DNA from: an uncultured Christensenellaceae bacterium
GTDB taxonomy: Bacteria; Bacillota; Clostridia; Christensenellales; UBA3700
Length of the DNA: 36,912 nucleotides
Direction of reading: 5' to 3'
Assembly: GCA_944383905.1 (NCBI GenBank)
Contig: CALWRI010000002.1
Span: 1 to 36,912, forward strand
Shown here one piece after another: positions 13,556-22,183 of this stretch (position 1 is the stretch's first letter; the number at the start of each line of letters is the position of its first letter). A program made the translations under genes and the position numbers. The notes beneath the pieces are model-generated. The model searched no databases. It worked only from the letters and a program-made list of their open reading frames with translations, and was not told where the DNA came from.

Positions 13556-14194
13556 CTACTCCTTTGTCACAAAGCCGACGACGTCGTCGGGAGTGGAAGC
13601 AAAATAAACGATGTTGTTCTGCTTCATATTTGCATAATCTCCGAATCCCCATTTGCATACTATGCAATCCATACCGACCTGCGCGGCGCCGTCGACGTCG
13701 AAGTCGGTATCGCCGATCATCACGCACTCATCGGCGGAGATATTCATCTCGTCGAGCGCGTATTGCAGCACTTCTCTCTTGGTCTCTCTAACATTATAGC
13801 ACAAACCCGACGTAAATGTAACGCAATCGTAAATTCCGAATTTTTTGAGCAGCGCGACCGCTTCTTCGTGTTTTTTGCAAGTCGCCACGCACACCTTGAA
13901 GCCGTTGCGGGAGAGGTATCCGAACGCCCTTGCTATCCCGTCGTACAATTTCGTCGTGCCGATATATTTGCTCGTATAGACGGAGCGGAAGAGCGCGACC
14001 GCTTCGTACGCCTTGTCCTTGTCTTTGAGGTAGGAATAAAAGGTGTCGGAAAGCGGAGGTCCTATATAACGGGAATACAGCCTCTCGTCCACGTCCAGCC
14101 CGAGCTGCGGAAACACCTCTCTGAAGGTCTTGTATATACCTTCGGAGGTGTCGCATATCGTGCCGTCAAAATCGAAAAACAGATACTTGTACAT
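13556..14194 (-). CDS. HAD-family phosphatase, phosphoglycolate-phosphatase-like
   Basis: The 212-residue protein shows HAD motif I DFDGT (nucleophile D8, acid D10), a helical cap at about 15-80, motif II VATCKK, a lysine in motif III (KREVL) and motif IV GDTDFDVDGA. The cap size and GDxxxD pattern fit the Gph/PpaX group, which hydrolyse small phosphate esters such as phosphoglycolate or pyrophosphate. The substrate cannot be told from the sequence. The ATG at 14194 overlaps the TGA of valS by one base (TGATG), so translation is probably coupled; an extra TTG codon upstream is unlikely to be used. Confidence 0.88.
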   Translation of the reverse strand: MYKYLFFDFDGTICDTSEGIYKTFREVFPQLGLDVDERLYSRYIGPPLSDTFYSYLKDKDKAYEAVALFRSVYTSKYIGTTKLYDGIARAFGYLSRNGFKVCVATCKKHEEAVALLKKFGIYDCVTFTSGLCYNVRETKREVLQYALDEMNISADECVMIGDTDFDVDGAAQVGMDCIVCKWGFGDYANMKQNNIVYFASTPDDVVGFVTKE

Positions 14195-16818
14195 CAATCC
14201 TTCATATTGTCGAGCTGTTCGCGAAGTTTTGCGGCTTTCTCCTTGTTCGCCTGCAACTTCTGCTCTTCTTTTTCGATCAGCGCTTTGGGAGCCTTGGAAG
14301 TAAAGCCGGTATTTGCGAGCAATCCTTCGCTTCTTCCGATCTCCGAAAGGGTACGTTCAAGCTCCTGCGAGAGCCTTTGCGTTTCCTTTTCTATATCCAC
14401 GAGTTCGCCGAGCGGAACGACTATCTCTCCGAAGCCGCCGAAAAGCGAAACCTTCTTGCCGCTTATGCCCGACTTGTCCGCGCAGAAATCTATGCTTTCC
14501 ACGCCCGCGAGCTTTCTGATATAATCCGCCTCTTTCTCCTTTATCGGACTTGCGACGAGGTGGATGTTGACCTTTTTGGAGGGCACGACTCCCTTTTCCG
14601 CTTTCATATTGCGGATCGCGCGGATCGCGTCCATGACGTGCTCGAAATACGCCCTGTCCTTGGAATAGGTGTATTTCTTCTCGTATTGCGGCCACGGCGC
14701 GAGCATGATCGTGCCTTTGGTCGTGGGCAGATTCCTGTATATCTCCTCCGTAATGAAAGGAACGAAGGGGTGCATCAGTTTGAGTATGTTCTCGAGGACG
14801 TAAAGCAATACGGATACCGTGTTGGATTTTTTGTCCTCGTCTCCGCCGTAGAGCGACGTCTTGGACAACTCGATGTACCAGTCGCAGAATTGCGACCAGA
14901 CGAAGTCGTACAGTTTCGCGTTGGCGAGACCGAGCTCGTATTTGTTGAGCGCCGCGGTGACGTCCTTTATCGTGCGGTTGAGCCCCGAAAGTATCCACTT
15001 GTCCGCGACGGTGAGTCTGAACTTGCCGAGCTGTTTGACCTTGACGCCCTCCGCGTTCATAAGTACGAAGCGGGACGCGTTCCACAGTTTGTTCATGAAG
15101 TTGCGCGCGCTCTGCGTCTTTTCGTCGATATAACGCGTGTCTCCGCCAGGGGAAATGCCCTGCGTGAGCGAGAAGCGCAGGCTGTCCGCGCCGTACTGCT
15201 TTATAACGTCGAGCGGATCGACGCCGTTGCCGAGCGACTTGCTCATCTTTCTGCCGTATTGGTCTCTGACTATGCCGTGTATGAGCACTTCGGGGAACGG
15301 GATCTCTCCCATGTGTTCGAGTCCGGAGAAGATCATTCTCGCGACCCAGAAGAAGATTATGTCATATCCGGTAACGAGCAGACTGTTGGGATAAAAATAC
15401 TTGAGGTCTTCGGTCTTATCGGGATAACCGAGCGTCGAGAAAGGCCACAACGCGCTCGAGAACCAGGTGTCGAGCACGTCTTCGTCCTGTCTGAAATGCG
15501 TGCAACCGCACTTGGGACAGACTGTAGGCTCCTCTTTTGCTACGACTGTCTCGCCGCACTGCTCGCAATAGTACGCGGGTATGCGGTGTCCCCACCAAAG
15601 CTGACGGGAGACGCACCAGTCCTTAATGTTTTCCATCCAGTTGAGATAGACTTTTGAAAATCTCGCGGGGATGAATTCGACTTTCTTTTTCTTGACGACG
15701 TCGATAGCGGGCTTCGCAAGCGCGTCCATTCTGACAAACCACTGCTTCGAAACGATAGGCTCGACGTTGCAGCCGCAACGGTAACACTGACCGACGTTGT
15801 GTTTGTAATCCTCGATCTTGACCATAAAACCGCCCTTTTCGAGGTCGTCCACAATGGCCTGTCTGCTCTGCTGTCTCGAAAGTCCGCAATATTTGCCCGC
15901 GTTCTCGTTGAGAGAGCCGTCGTCGTTCATGACGCGGATAACGGGGAGATCGTGACGTTTGCCGACCTCGAAGTCGTTGGGGTCGTGAGCCGGCGTTATC
16001 TTGACGGCGCCGCTTCCGAAATCCTTTTCGACGTAATCGTCGGCAACAATCGGAATCTCTCTGCCCACAAGAGGCAGGATCAGGGTTTTGCCGACCATTG
16101 ACGTATACCTCTCGTCCTTGGGATTGACCGCGACGGCGGTGTCTCCGAGTATCGTCTCGGGACGCGTGGTCGCGACGACTATCTCGCCGCTGCCGTCTGC
16201 GAGCAGGTATCTGATGTGCCAGAGATGGGAGTCCTGCTCCGTATATTCGACTTCGGCGTCCGAAAGCGCGGTCTTGCAGGACGGACACCAGTTTATTATC
16301 CTGTCTCCGCGGTAGATGAGCCCTTTGTTGTAAAGGTTGACGAATACCTCTTTGACAGCCTTGGAGCGTTGCTCGTCCATCGTAAACGCCATACGCGACC
16401 AGTCGCAGGAAGATCCGAGGAATCTCGTCTGCTTTTCTATCCTGTCGCCGTACTTTTCTTTCCACGCCCATGCGCGTTGAAGGAAGCCGTCTCTGCCGAC
16501 GTCCTGTTTCGTCAGACCCTCCTGTTCTTTCATCAGGTTTACGATCTTGACCTCTGTCGCAATGGACGCGTGATCGACGCCGGGAAGCCACAGCGTGCAG
16601 TATCCGCACATACGCTTGAAGCGGGTGATGACGTCCTGCATCGTATGGTCGAGCGCGTGCCCGAGATGCAGTTGCCCCGTTATGTTCGGCGGCGGCATCA
16701 TGATCGTGAACGGCTCTTTCTTCTTGTCTATGACCGCTTTGAAATAGCCTTTCTCCTCCCATTCCTTGTAGAGTCTGCTCTCAAACTCGGAAGGATCGTA
16801 AGTCTTTGACATCTCCAT
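14194..16818 (-). CDS. valS: Valyl-tRNA synthetase
   Basis: The 874-residue class I synthetase charges tRNA-Val. It shows PPPNITGQLHLGH with the HIGH-type box HLGH at 51-54 and the KMSKS loop GRKMSKSLG at about residue 522. The editing CP1 domain has the TTRPETILGDTA motif, and there are zinc-binding cysteine pairs CYRCGCN and CEQCGE/CPKCGC. A C-terminal coiled coil of about 70 residues (EKETQRLSQELERTL onwards) is typical of ValRS. Length is normal. The start is the first of two nearby ATGs, with AGAGG 10 nt upstream. There is no T-box leader: only 68 bp separate it from the upstream gene. Confidence 0.98.
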   Translation of the reverse strand: MEMSKTYDPSEFESRLYKEWEEKGYFKAVIDKKKEPFTIMMPPPNITGQLHLGHALDHTMQDVITRFKRMCGYCTLWLPGVDHASIATEVKIVNLMKEQEGLTKQDVGRDGFLQRAWAWKEKYGDRIEKQTRFLGSSCDWSRMAFTMDEQRSKAVKEVFVNLYNKGLIYRGDRIINWCPSCKTALSDAEVEYTEQDSHLWHIRYLLADGSGEIVVATTRPETILGDTAVAVNPKDERYTSMVGKTLILPLVGREIPIVADDYVEKDFGSGAVKITPAHDPNDFEVGKRHDLPVIRVMNDDGSLNENAGKYCGLSRQQSRQAIVDDLEKGGFMVKIEDYKHNVGQCYRCGCNVEPIVSKQWFVRMDALAKPAIDVVKKKKVEFIPARFSKVYLNWMENIKDWCVSRQLWWGHRIPAYYCEQCGETVVAKEEPTVCPKCGCTHFRQDEDVLDTWFSSALWPFSTLGYPDKTEDLKYFYPNSLLVTGYDIIFFWVARMIFSGLEHMGEIPFPEVLIHGIVRDQYGRKMSKSLGNGVDPLDVIKQYGADSLRFSLTQGISPGGDTRYIDEKTQSARNFMNKLWNASRFVLMNAEGVKVKQLGKFRLTVADKWILSGLNRTIKDVTAALNKYELGLANAKLYDFVWSQFCDWYIELSKTSLYGGDEDKKSNTVSVLLYVLENILKLMHPFVPFITEEIYRNLPTTKGTIMLAPWPQYEKKYTYSKDRAYFEHVMDAIRAIRNMKAEKGVVPSKKVNIHLVASPIKEKEADYIRKLAGVESIDFCADKSGISGKKVSLFGGFGEIVVPLGELVDIEKETQRLSQELERTLSEIGRSEGLLANTGFTSKAPKALIEKEEQKLQANKEKAAKLREQLDNMKD

Positions 16819-16837
16819 TTTTTGTTTACCTCTGTAT

Positions 16838-16850
16838 ATTTGTCACAAAT
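16838..16850. promoter_or_regulatory. Palindromic box upstream of valS
   Basis: ATTTGTCACAAAT is a perfect 13-bp palindrome about 20 nt before the valS start codon. A near copy (10 of 11 bases) lies at a similar distance before purA (27925-27935). It could be an operator or a processing or structural element; no known regulator is claimed. Confidence 0.3.
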
Positions 16851-16886
16851 TGTTATCTTTTTACGCTTCGCGGAAAGAAACGGGTC

Positions 16887-17120
16887 TCACGCACAGAGCA
16901 CCGCGATCAATCCGCCCGCCAGAAGCACGACGGCTCCGACGATTCTGACGACGTTGCGTGTAAAATCGGGACTGTCCTTCTTTTGAGGAAGCACTCCAGC
17001 AATGACCCCGCTCGCGAGTACGGCGACGAGTCCGACGACCATGAGCACAAGCCCTGTTATTACGCCGGGTTGAGTCAACCTTTCCGGACTGAATTCGACG
17101 ATAGCGGAAAGAATGGTCAT
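16887..17120 (-). CDS. Small two-helix membrane protein
   Basis: This 77-residue protein of unknown function has two hydrophobic segments (about 20-44 and 56-75) joined by a short charged loop QKKDSPDFTRN. Its ATG overlaps the pgsA stop codon (ATGA), so it is translated together with pgsA, and valS follows after 68 bp. It has no motif I recognise. The overlap with pgsA and the typical codon use support it being a real gene rather than a chance frame. Confidence 0.7.
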   Translation of the reverse strand: MTILSAIVEFSPERLTQPGVITGLVLMVVGLVAVLASGVIAGVLPQKKDSPDFTRNVVRIVGAVVLLAGGLIAVLCA

Positions 17121-17941
17121 TCTTTGTCTCCGCCGTTCGCTTCTTCGTCCGCGCCGCTTTCTTCGCTGACGGAAGCGGCGTCGTTTTGCTCGTCGCGGGA
17201 AATTCCCTTGACCGATTTTTCCTGCTCGTCCGCGATCACGTTGACCATTACGCTTTTGTTGTGGTAATCCTTGAGACCGTATTCCGCCCTGACGACGGCG
17301 ATGTTTCTGCCGTCGAGAGGATTGCCGTTTTTATCGAGCGCCTCGAGGATCCCGCTCTTTCTGACCTGTTTGAGCTGTTTTGTATAGATATATGTGTACT
17401 GCACCGCCGCGCATATCGCAAGCGCGCTTCCGATGCAGAATATCACGAGATCGCCGATCTCGATGACCTTGTGAAAAGGTACGAGAAAAGCAAAGAACAG
17501 CCCTATAAACACGATGAGCGCCGCGTATTTGCCCCACTTGTTAGCCATCTGCTCGACCTGACGCTTGCTTGCACGCATAAAATATTTGCTCGTAATGCCG
17601 ATGAATATCTCCTTTGCGACGATGATGACGACAAAAGCCCAGTGAACGTTGCCCGCAATGCCCAGCATGAGTATCGCAAATCCCTGAAGCAGTTTGTCTG
17701 CGACGGGATCGAGCACCTTGCCGATGTCGGAGATCAGATTGAAGCGCCTCGCGATGTAGCCGTCGGCAATATCGGTCGCGCTCGCGAAAACGAAAAGCCC
17801 GAAAGCCGTCCAGAGATAAGCCGTCGCGGACTTGTCCACGCAGTAAGCTATCATCATGCCTATGAAAACGGGTACGCAAAGCAGTCTGATATACGTCAGA
17901 ATGTTGGGTATCGTAAACAGATCTTTTTTTGAAAATTGCAT
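17117..17941 (-). CDS. pgsA: CDP-diacylglycerol--glycerol-3-phosphate 3-phosphatidyltransferase
   Basis: A membrane enzyme making phosphatidylglycerol phosphate, the precursor of phosphatidylglycerol and cardiolipin. The CDP-alcohol phosphotransferase motif DG-x2-AR-x8-G-x3-D-x3-D is exact (D60, G61, A64, R65, G74, D78, D82). About five membrane segments lie between residues 10 and 190. At 274 residues it is roughly 80 longer than the usual enzyme. The extra C-terminal part has a lysine-rich stretch (KQLKQVRKSG) and an acidic, probably disordered end rich in Asp, Glu and Ser. It is first in the operon, with GGAGGGG 6 nt before the ATG. Another CDP-alcohol transferase specificity is possible, but PgsA fits best. 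Confidence 0.92.
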   Translation of the reverse strand: MQFSKKDLFTIPNILTYIRLLCVPVFIGMMIAYCVDKSATAYLWTAFGLFVFASATDIADGYIARRFNLISDIGKVLDPVADKLLQGFAILMLGIAGNVHWAFVVIIVAKEIFIGITSKYFMRASKRQVEQMANKWGKYAALIVFIGLFFAFLVPFHKVIEIGDLVIFCIGSALAICAAVQYTYIYTKQLKQVRKSGILEALDKNGNPLDGRNIAVVRAEYGLKDYHNKSVMVNVIADEQEKSVKGISRDEQNDAASVSEESGADEEANGGDKE

Positions 17942-17973
17942 ATTACCCCTCCGCGGGTATGTTGTACTAAAAA

Positions 17974-18002
17974 ATTATAGCACAGCCATTTGAGCATTTC
18001 AA
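17974..18002 (-). promoter_or_regulatory. Promoter of the pgsA-valS operon
   Basis: On the minus strand TTGAAA (17997-18002), a 17-nt spacer and a perfect TATAAT (17974-17979), about 33 nt before the pgsA start. Confidence 0.78.
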
Positions 18003-18018
18003 CTTATTTAATTATATA
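17990..18018 (+). promoter_or_regulatory. Possible promoter of the ABC importer transcript
   Basis: TTGAGC (17990-17995), a 17-nt spacer and TATATA (18013-18018) on the plus strand overlap the divergent pgsA promoter. Each box matches consensus in four of six bases, so this is a moderate candidate. It would give a leader of about 296 nt. Confidence 0.4.
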
Positions 18019-18024
18019 TATTGC

Positions 18025-18320
18025 ACATTTTTATATACGTTGCGTCCGAGGCGCGACCGCACGCACGCCGCGTCCGACGGGCGCGTAAGCCTGAAATTTT
18101 ACGCGCGGCGGTTCTTTGCAAAAAAATGCTGTCCGCCGCAGGTCTGCGACAGCAGTCCTCACTCTCTCCTCCTCCCCTTTCTGCCGTCTCAAAAAGCAAA
18201 CGTCTTCTTATCCTCACCGTTTCGTCCATATTTTTCAAGGCAACGAAACGGATCGCAGACACTCTCCGACCGCCACCGCGAATACTATGTATTATGTCTT
18301 AACGACATCAAGGAGGCAAA
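18025..18320 (+). promoter_or_regulatory. Long structured leader of the ABC importer operon
   Basis: No gene is seen in this stretch, but it has clear structure. Stem GCGCGTAA (18081-18088) pairs with TTACGCGC (18099-18106). GCTGTC-GCA (from 18128) pairs with TGC-GACAGC (to 18153). A CT-rich tract (18159-18180) contains CCTCC (18168-18172), complementary to the AAGGAGG ribosome-binding site at 18310-18316. A perfect 9-bp inverted repeat CCGTTTCGT (18217-18225) faces ACGAAACGG (18243-18251). GCGTCCGA occurs twice (18042 and 18070). I could not match this to a known riboswitch; TPP, cobalamin and SAM consensus motifs are absent. Regulation by exposing or hiding the ribosome-binding site is inference. 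Confidence 0.45.
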
Positions 18321-19334
18321 ATGAAAAAGACGATAACATTAATGCTCGTGTGCTGTATGCTCGCGATAGCGACGGTATTCTGCTTTGCCGGCTGCAACGC
18401 CGAGCAGGATACGATAAAACTGATCGAAGTCACTCATTCGGTATTCTACGCTCCCCTTTACGTCGCCATAGACGGCGGCTATTTTGAAGAAGAGGGAATA
18501 AAAATCGAGTTGTCCAACGGCGGCGGCGCGGACAAATGCATGACCGCGGTGCTGTCGGGTCAGGCGGACATAGGATTTCACGGTCCCGAAGCGGTGATCT
18601 ACGTCGCCGAGGAAAAGGACAGCGACTTTCCGATAATGTTCGGACAACTGACCGAAAAGGACGGCTCTTTCCTTATGGCGAGAAACCCGATGCCCGACTT
18701 TGAATGGAGCGATATGGCGGGAAAAGAAGTCATCGGCGGCAGGCGCGGCGGCGTGCCCGCTATGGCGCTCGAACACGCTATGCTGCTCAACGGTCTTACC
18801 GACGGCGTCAACGTGACGATAAATTACGACGTTCAGTACGACCTGATCGGCGCCGCGTTCATCGGCGGAACGGGAGATTTCTGCACCATGTTCGAGCCTG
18901 CGGCTTCTGAAATGCAGGCGCAGGGCAACGGATACATCGTGGCTTCGGTCGGCGAAGCGGCGGGCAATATGCCTTTTACCGCGTTCAGCGCAAAACAGAG
19001 CTACATCGACAAGAACCCCGACAAGATCCAGGCGTTCTGCAACGCGATAGCGCGTGCGATAGAGTACGTTTACGCCACCGACTCCGAAGAGATCGCAAGA
19101 CTGATCTCCCCGTCTTTTGCGGGAACCGACGTCGCGACGCTCGCCAACGCGATACAGGCGTACAAGGACATCGGCGCGTACAGCCCCACTCTCGTACCCG
19201 ACGAAGAGGACTTCGACAGACTTCAGGACGTGATCATCGAGGCGGGCGTACTGACAGGCAAGACGGACTTTGACAGGATAACCGACCTCTCCTTCGCGCA
19301 GAAAGCAACGGAGTACGCAAGATCTCTCTCGTGA
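18321..19334 (+). CDS. ABC transporter substrate-binding lipoprotein, NMT1/SsuA-like
   Basis: The 337-residue lipoprotein has a signal peptide ending in the lipobox FAGC (Cys25). It has a NMT1/THI5-like periplasmic-binding fold beginning HSVFYAPLYVAIDGGYFEEEG, which is typical of NitT/TauT and pyrimidine-precursor importers. SGQADIGFHGPE and the GRRGGVPAMALEHAML segment are also family-like. The CCCFC motif of THI5 enzymes is absent, so this is a binder, not an enzyme. Substrate is unknown; candidates are thiamine pyrimidine precursors, sulfonates or related small molecules. AAGGAGG sits 4 nt before the ATG. It is followed by its ATPase and permease. Confidence 0.9.
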   Translation: MKKTITLMLVCCMLAIATVFCFAGCNAEQDTIKLIEVTHSVFYAPLYVAIDGGYFEEEGIKIELSNGGGADKCMTAVLSGQADIGFHGPEAVIYVAEEKDSDFPIMFGQLTEKDGSFLMARNPMPDFEWSDMAGKEVIGGRRGGVPAMALEHAMLLNGLTDGVNVTINYDVQYDLIGAAFIGGTGDFCTMFEPAASEMQAQGNGYIVASVGEAAGNMPFTAFSAKQSYIDKNPDKIQAFCNAIARAIEYVYATDSEEIARLISPSFAGTDVATLANAIQAYKDIGAYSPTLVPDEEDFDRLQDVIIEAGVLTGKTDFDRITDLSFAQKATEYARSLS

Positions 19335-19357
19335 CCGACTCATACGGAGGTGATGAA

Positions 19358-20197
19358 ATGACGGACGAAAAATTCGTCAGCGTATACGCAGACAAAAACT
19401 CTCTCCCCCACGACGGGGGAGAAAAAGAGATCCTTCCCGTAAAGTTTGAAAACGTATCCCTGACCTATCACGACAAGTCGGGCGAAACGCTTGCTCTCGA
19501 CGGGCTCGGATTTGAGGTGAAGCAAGGCGAACTGCTCGGACTCGTCGGTCCGAGCGGCTGCGGAAAGACAACCGTTTTGTCCATAATATCGTCGATAGTA
19601 AAACCGTCGTCGGGAAGCGTCACGGTATACGGCGAAAAGGCGGGAGACAGCCGCGACAAATGCGGTTATATGCTCCAAAGAGACGAGCTTTTTCCGTGGC
19701 TTACGATCGCGCAGAACGTACTTTTGGGCGCAAAAGTAAAAAAGATGAAAGACAGGCGCGGATATGCGTTTTCCCTGCTCGACAAATACGGACTCGGCGA
19801 CTTCAAAGACCGCTATCCGTCCCAACTTTCGGGAGGAATGAGACAGAGGGTGGCTCTCATCAGAACGCTTGCGACTTCTCCCGAACTTCTGCTCCTCGAC
19901 GAGCCTTTCGGCGCACTCGACTTTCAGACGAGGATGCATGTCGTCGAAGACGTGCGTTCGATAATTAAAAAAGAAAAGAAGACTGCGGTTTTCGTGACCC
20001 ACGACATATCCGAAGCCATATCCATGTGCGACAGGATAATAATACTGTCGGCACGACCCGCAAAAGTAAAAAAGACGGTTGATCTCTCGCCGATATGCGA
20101 GCTGTCCCCTCTCGGGCGCAGAGAATCTCCCCTCTTTCAGAAATACTTTGAAGACGTATGGGAAAACCTTCAGAGCAAAAAGGAGATATGCCAATGA
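19358..20197 (+). CDS. ABC transporter ATPase, NitT/TauT family
   Basis: The 279-residue ATPase energises the importer. Walker A GPSGCGKTT is at 64-72, the Q-loop MLQRDELFPW at about 105-114, signature LSGGMRQR at 157-164, Walker B LLLLDEP with catalytic E182, and the H-loop VTHD at 213-216. ISEAISMCDRIIILSARPAKV is typical of the SsuB/TauB/ThiZ group. The start at 19358 is chosen because GGAGGTGATG lies just before it; an in-frame ATP-less extension from 19331 has no better site. It overlaps the permease by 4 nt (ATGA). Residues before about 28 are an extra, poorly conserved N-terminal tail. Confidence 0.94.
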   Translation: MTDEKFVSVYADKNSLPHDGGEKEILPVKFENVSLTYHDKSGETLALDGLGFEVKQGELLGLVGPSGCGKTTVLSIISSIVKPSSGSVTVYGEKAGDSRDKCGYMLQRDELFPWLTIAQNVLLGAKVKKMKDRRGYAFSLLDKYGLGDFKDRYPSQLSGGMRQRVALIRTLATSPELLLLDEPFGALDFQTRMHVVEDVRSIIKKEKKTAVFVTHDISEAISMCDRIIILSARPAKVKKTVDLSPICELSPLGRRESPLFQKYFEDVWENLQSKKEICQ

Positions 20198-21009
20198 AAG
20201 ACAAGACGAATTTCTCCGCAGGACACAAAAAATACCTTGCAGGGTTAAAACGGCGCAAGATCGCCGTATCCGCGATGAGATGGGGACTTCTCGCCGCGGT
20301 GATAGCGCTTTGGGAGCTTCTTGCCAAAACGGGCGTCATAGACTCGTTCATAACCTCGTGCCCGAGCAGGATATGGGACACCTTTCTGACCCTCTGCAAA
20401 GACGGGTCGCTGTTCGAACACGCGGGCGTAACGCTGTTTGAAACGGTCGTGAGTTTTCTGATCGCGACGGCTGCGGGCACTCTCATAGCCATTGCGTTGT
20501 GGTGGTGCGACACGTTGAGAAATGTGCTCGAACCTCACCTCGTGGTGCTCAACGCGCTCCCGAAGATAGCGCTCGGTCCCGTGATAATAATCTGGGTCGG
20601 CGCTGGCACGGGAGCTATCATCGTAATGGCGCTCATGATCTCTCTGATAATAACCGTATTGAGCACCCTCAACGGTTTTCTCGAAGTCGACAAAGGAAAA
20701 ATCACCCTTCTCGACACGATGAACGCCACAAAACTACAAAAACTGATCTATCTGGTGCTCCCTTCCAACGTACCGACGATAATTTCAGCGCTCAAAATAA
20801 ACGTAGGACTGTGCTGGGTCGGGACGATAATGGGAGAATATCTCGTTTCGAGAGCTGGTCTCGGCTATCTCATCATCTACGGCGGTCAGGTCTTCAAACT
20901 CGATCTCGTAATGACAAGCACGGTCGTGCTGTGCGTGCTTGCGGCTCTGATGTACGCAGTGGTCGCGCTTCTCGAAAAACTCGTAAATAAAAAATTCGGA
21001 AAAGACTGA
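20194..21009 (+). CDS. ABC transporter permease, NitT/TauT family
   Basis: The 271-residue inner-membrane permease has about six helices and the BPD_transp_1 coupling region, here NALPKIALGPVIIIWVGAG (the EAA-type loop that contacts the ATPase), as in SsuC/TauC. The start at 20194 is set by AAGGAG 8 nt upstream and by the ATGA overlap with the ATPase; a closer ATG (20188) would sit only 2 nt from the ribosome-binding site. It is the last gene of the importer operon, and the terminator at 21030-21055 follows. Confidence 0.92.
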   Translation: MKDKTNFSAGHKKYLAGLKRRKIAVSAMRWGLLAAVIALWELLAKTGVIDSFITSCPSRIWDTFLTLCKDGSLFEHAGVTLFETVVSFLIATAAGTLIAIALWWCDTLRNVLEPHLVVLNALPKIALGPVIIIWVGAGTGAIIVMALMISLIITVLSTLNGFLEVDKGKITLLDTMNATKLQKLIYLVLPSNVPTIISALKINVGLCWVGTIMGEYLVSRAGLGYLIIYGGQVFKLDLVMTSTVVLCVLAALMYAVVALLEKLVNKKFGKD

Positions 21010-21024
21010 TTCTTTTCAAGAAAA

Positions 21025-22050
21025 TCACAAACCGTCCTCAACGGGCGGTTTTTTTCTCTTCCGCGCCGCTACTGCCGCCCTTGCAAAAAGCGAATATCCC
21101 GCAAAAACGGCAAAAGTCAACGCAAACACTCCGCTTGCGACAGCCGCGATAAACGGGTAAAAAAGCGCGACCGCGCCTGCGAAATCCCAGCCGTAAGACG
21201 CGAGAGTGAGCAGTAGCAGCGCCGCTGTGACTCCCGCCCTCGAAGGCACTACCGCATACATCGCATCGCCCAGACTTTTAGCCGCGCCCGCAAGCGTGGT
21301 CAACACGGCTATCCCTACGGCGAGTGCCCCCAGCGCGCCCAGACCGTGCGCCGCGCAAAGCGAATATACCGGCATATCCGATCCCGGGTAATCGCTCGCG
21401 ACGCAGTACACGAAAAAGGTCATCAGTCCCAGCACCGCGGCGCACAGCGCGCCGATACGCAACATATCCGAAGTCGTGGCTTTTTCCCCGTCCTTTACCG
21501 CGAGGCATCCTCCGAGAAGCATATTCATCGAGAGATAGCCGACAGACGACGACAAGTCAAACGGCAACGCGAAAATCTGTTTCGAACTCTTTGCGAAAAG
21601 AAACGCGAGAAGCGCGAAAAGCAGCGGCACGAGCGCGAGATTGATGCGACTCACCGCCTTTGCGCCGAAAGAGCTGGTACCCACGCACAGCGCGGCGAGC
21701 GCAAACCCCGTTATCCTACCCCCTGCCGTGTCTCCGAACAAGCTCTGCATTCCTCCCGTCATTGTCGTCAGGGTAAGAAGAAGGCATATCCCGACGACCG
21801 CGAAAAACGCAAACTTGCATACGTTGAAAAATGTGCCGCAAAACACACCTTTCTTTTTCAGACGCGCCGCGATCCTGCCGACGTAAAGAAAAAGAGAGGA
21901 ACAAAACCCCATGGCGATCCCCGTCGCAAGCGGCGCGAGAAAGCCCCCGTTGCCGAAAAAAAGAATGATCTCTCTGCCCGTCGCGAATCCCGCGCCCACT
22001 ATGGCGCCGACGAAAACGCTTGCCGTCTTTAATCTCTGCACGCGCGTCAT
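21025..22050 (-). CDS. YkvI-like membrane transporter
   Basis: A 341-residue membrane protein of about ten helices. It begins with FVGAIVGAGFATGREIILFFGNGG, the signature of the YkvI family, relatives of the amino acid/cation (APC-fold) transporters. CVASDYPGSDMPVYSL and LTTLAGAAKSLGDAMY are also seen in the family. The substrate is not established. The ATG at 22050 has no clear ribosome-binding site. No in-frame alternative start lies upstream, so a weakly translated or leaderless message is possible. Its 3' end overlaps the terminator of the converging ABC operon. Confidence 0.82.
   Translation of the reverse strand: MTRVQRLKTASVFVGAIVGAGFATGREIILFFGNGGFLAPLATGIAMGFCSSLFLYVGRIAARLKKKGVFCGTFFNVCKFAFFAVVGICLLLTLTTMTGGMQSLFGDTAGGRITGFALAALCVGTSSFGAKAVSRINLALVPLLFALLAFLFAKSSKQIFALPFDLSSSVGYLSMNMLLGGCLAVKDGEKATTSDMLRIGALCAAVLGLMTFFVYCVASDYPGSDMPVYSLCAAHGLGALGALAVGIAVLTTLAGAAKSLGDAMYAVVPSRAGVTAALLLLTLASYGWDFAGAVALFYPFIAAVASGVFALTFAVFAGYSLFARAAVAARKRKKPPVEDGL
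21030..21055 (+). terminator. Terminator of the ABC importer operon, inside the end of the convergent gene
   Basis: AACCGTCC (21030-21037) pairs with GGGCGGTT (21043-21050), with one G-U pair, and is followed by seven T residues. The hairpin lies within the last codons of the YkvI-like gene, read on the opposite strand. Confidence 0.8.
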
Positions 22051-22151
22051 AACAAAGTATATGCCCGCGCCCGCGCGTATAATCCATATATCCGAAGATA
22101 GCTTTGCGTCGACAATAGTTTTTGCCGCAAGCGTTGAGAGCGCGCACGGAC

Positions 22152-22177
22152 AAAAAAACGGAGGCGTATGCCTCCGT
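22152..22177 (-). terminator. Terminator of the P-type ATPase-purA-yhbY block
   Basis: On the minus strand ACGGAGGC-ATAC-GCCTCCGT is followed by seven T residues, 6 nt past the yhbY stop. Confidence 0.9.
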
Positions 22178-22183
22178 GCGTTT

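Noticed and set aside
18025..18320. TPP riboswitch upstream of the importer
   Set aside because: The conserved CTGAGA and ACCTGA-TGC motifs of the thi box are absent, so the importer cannot be called a thiamine-precursor system on that basis.
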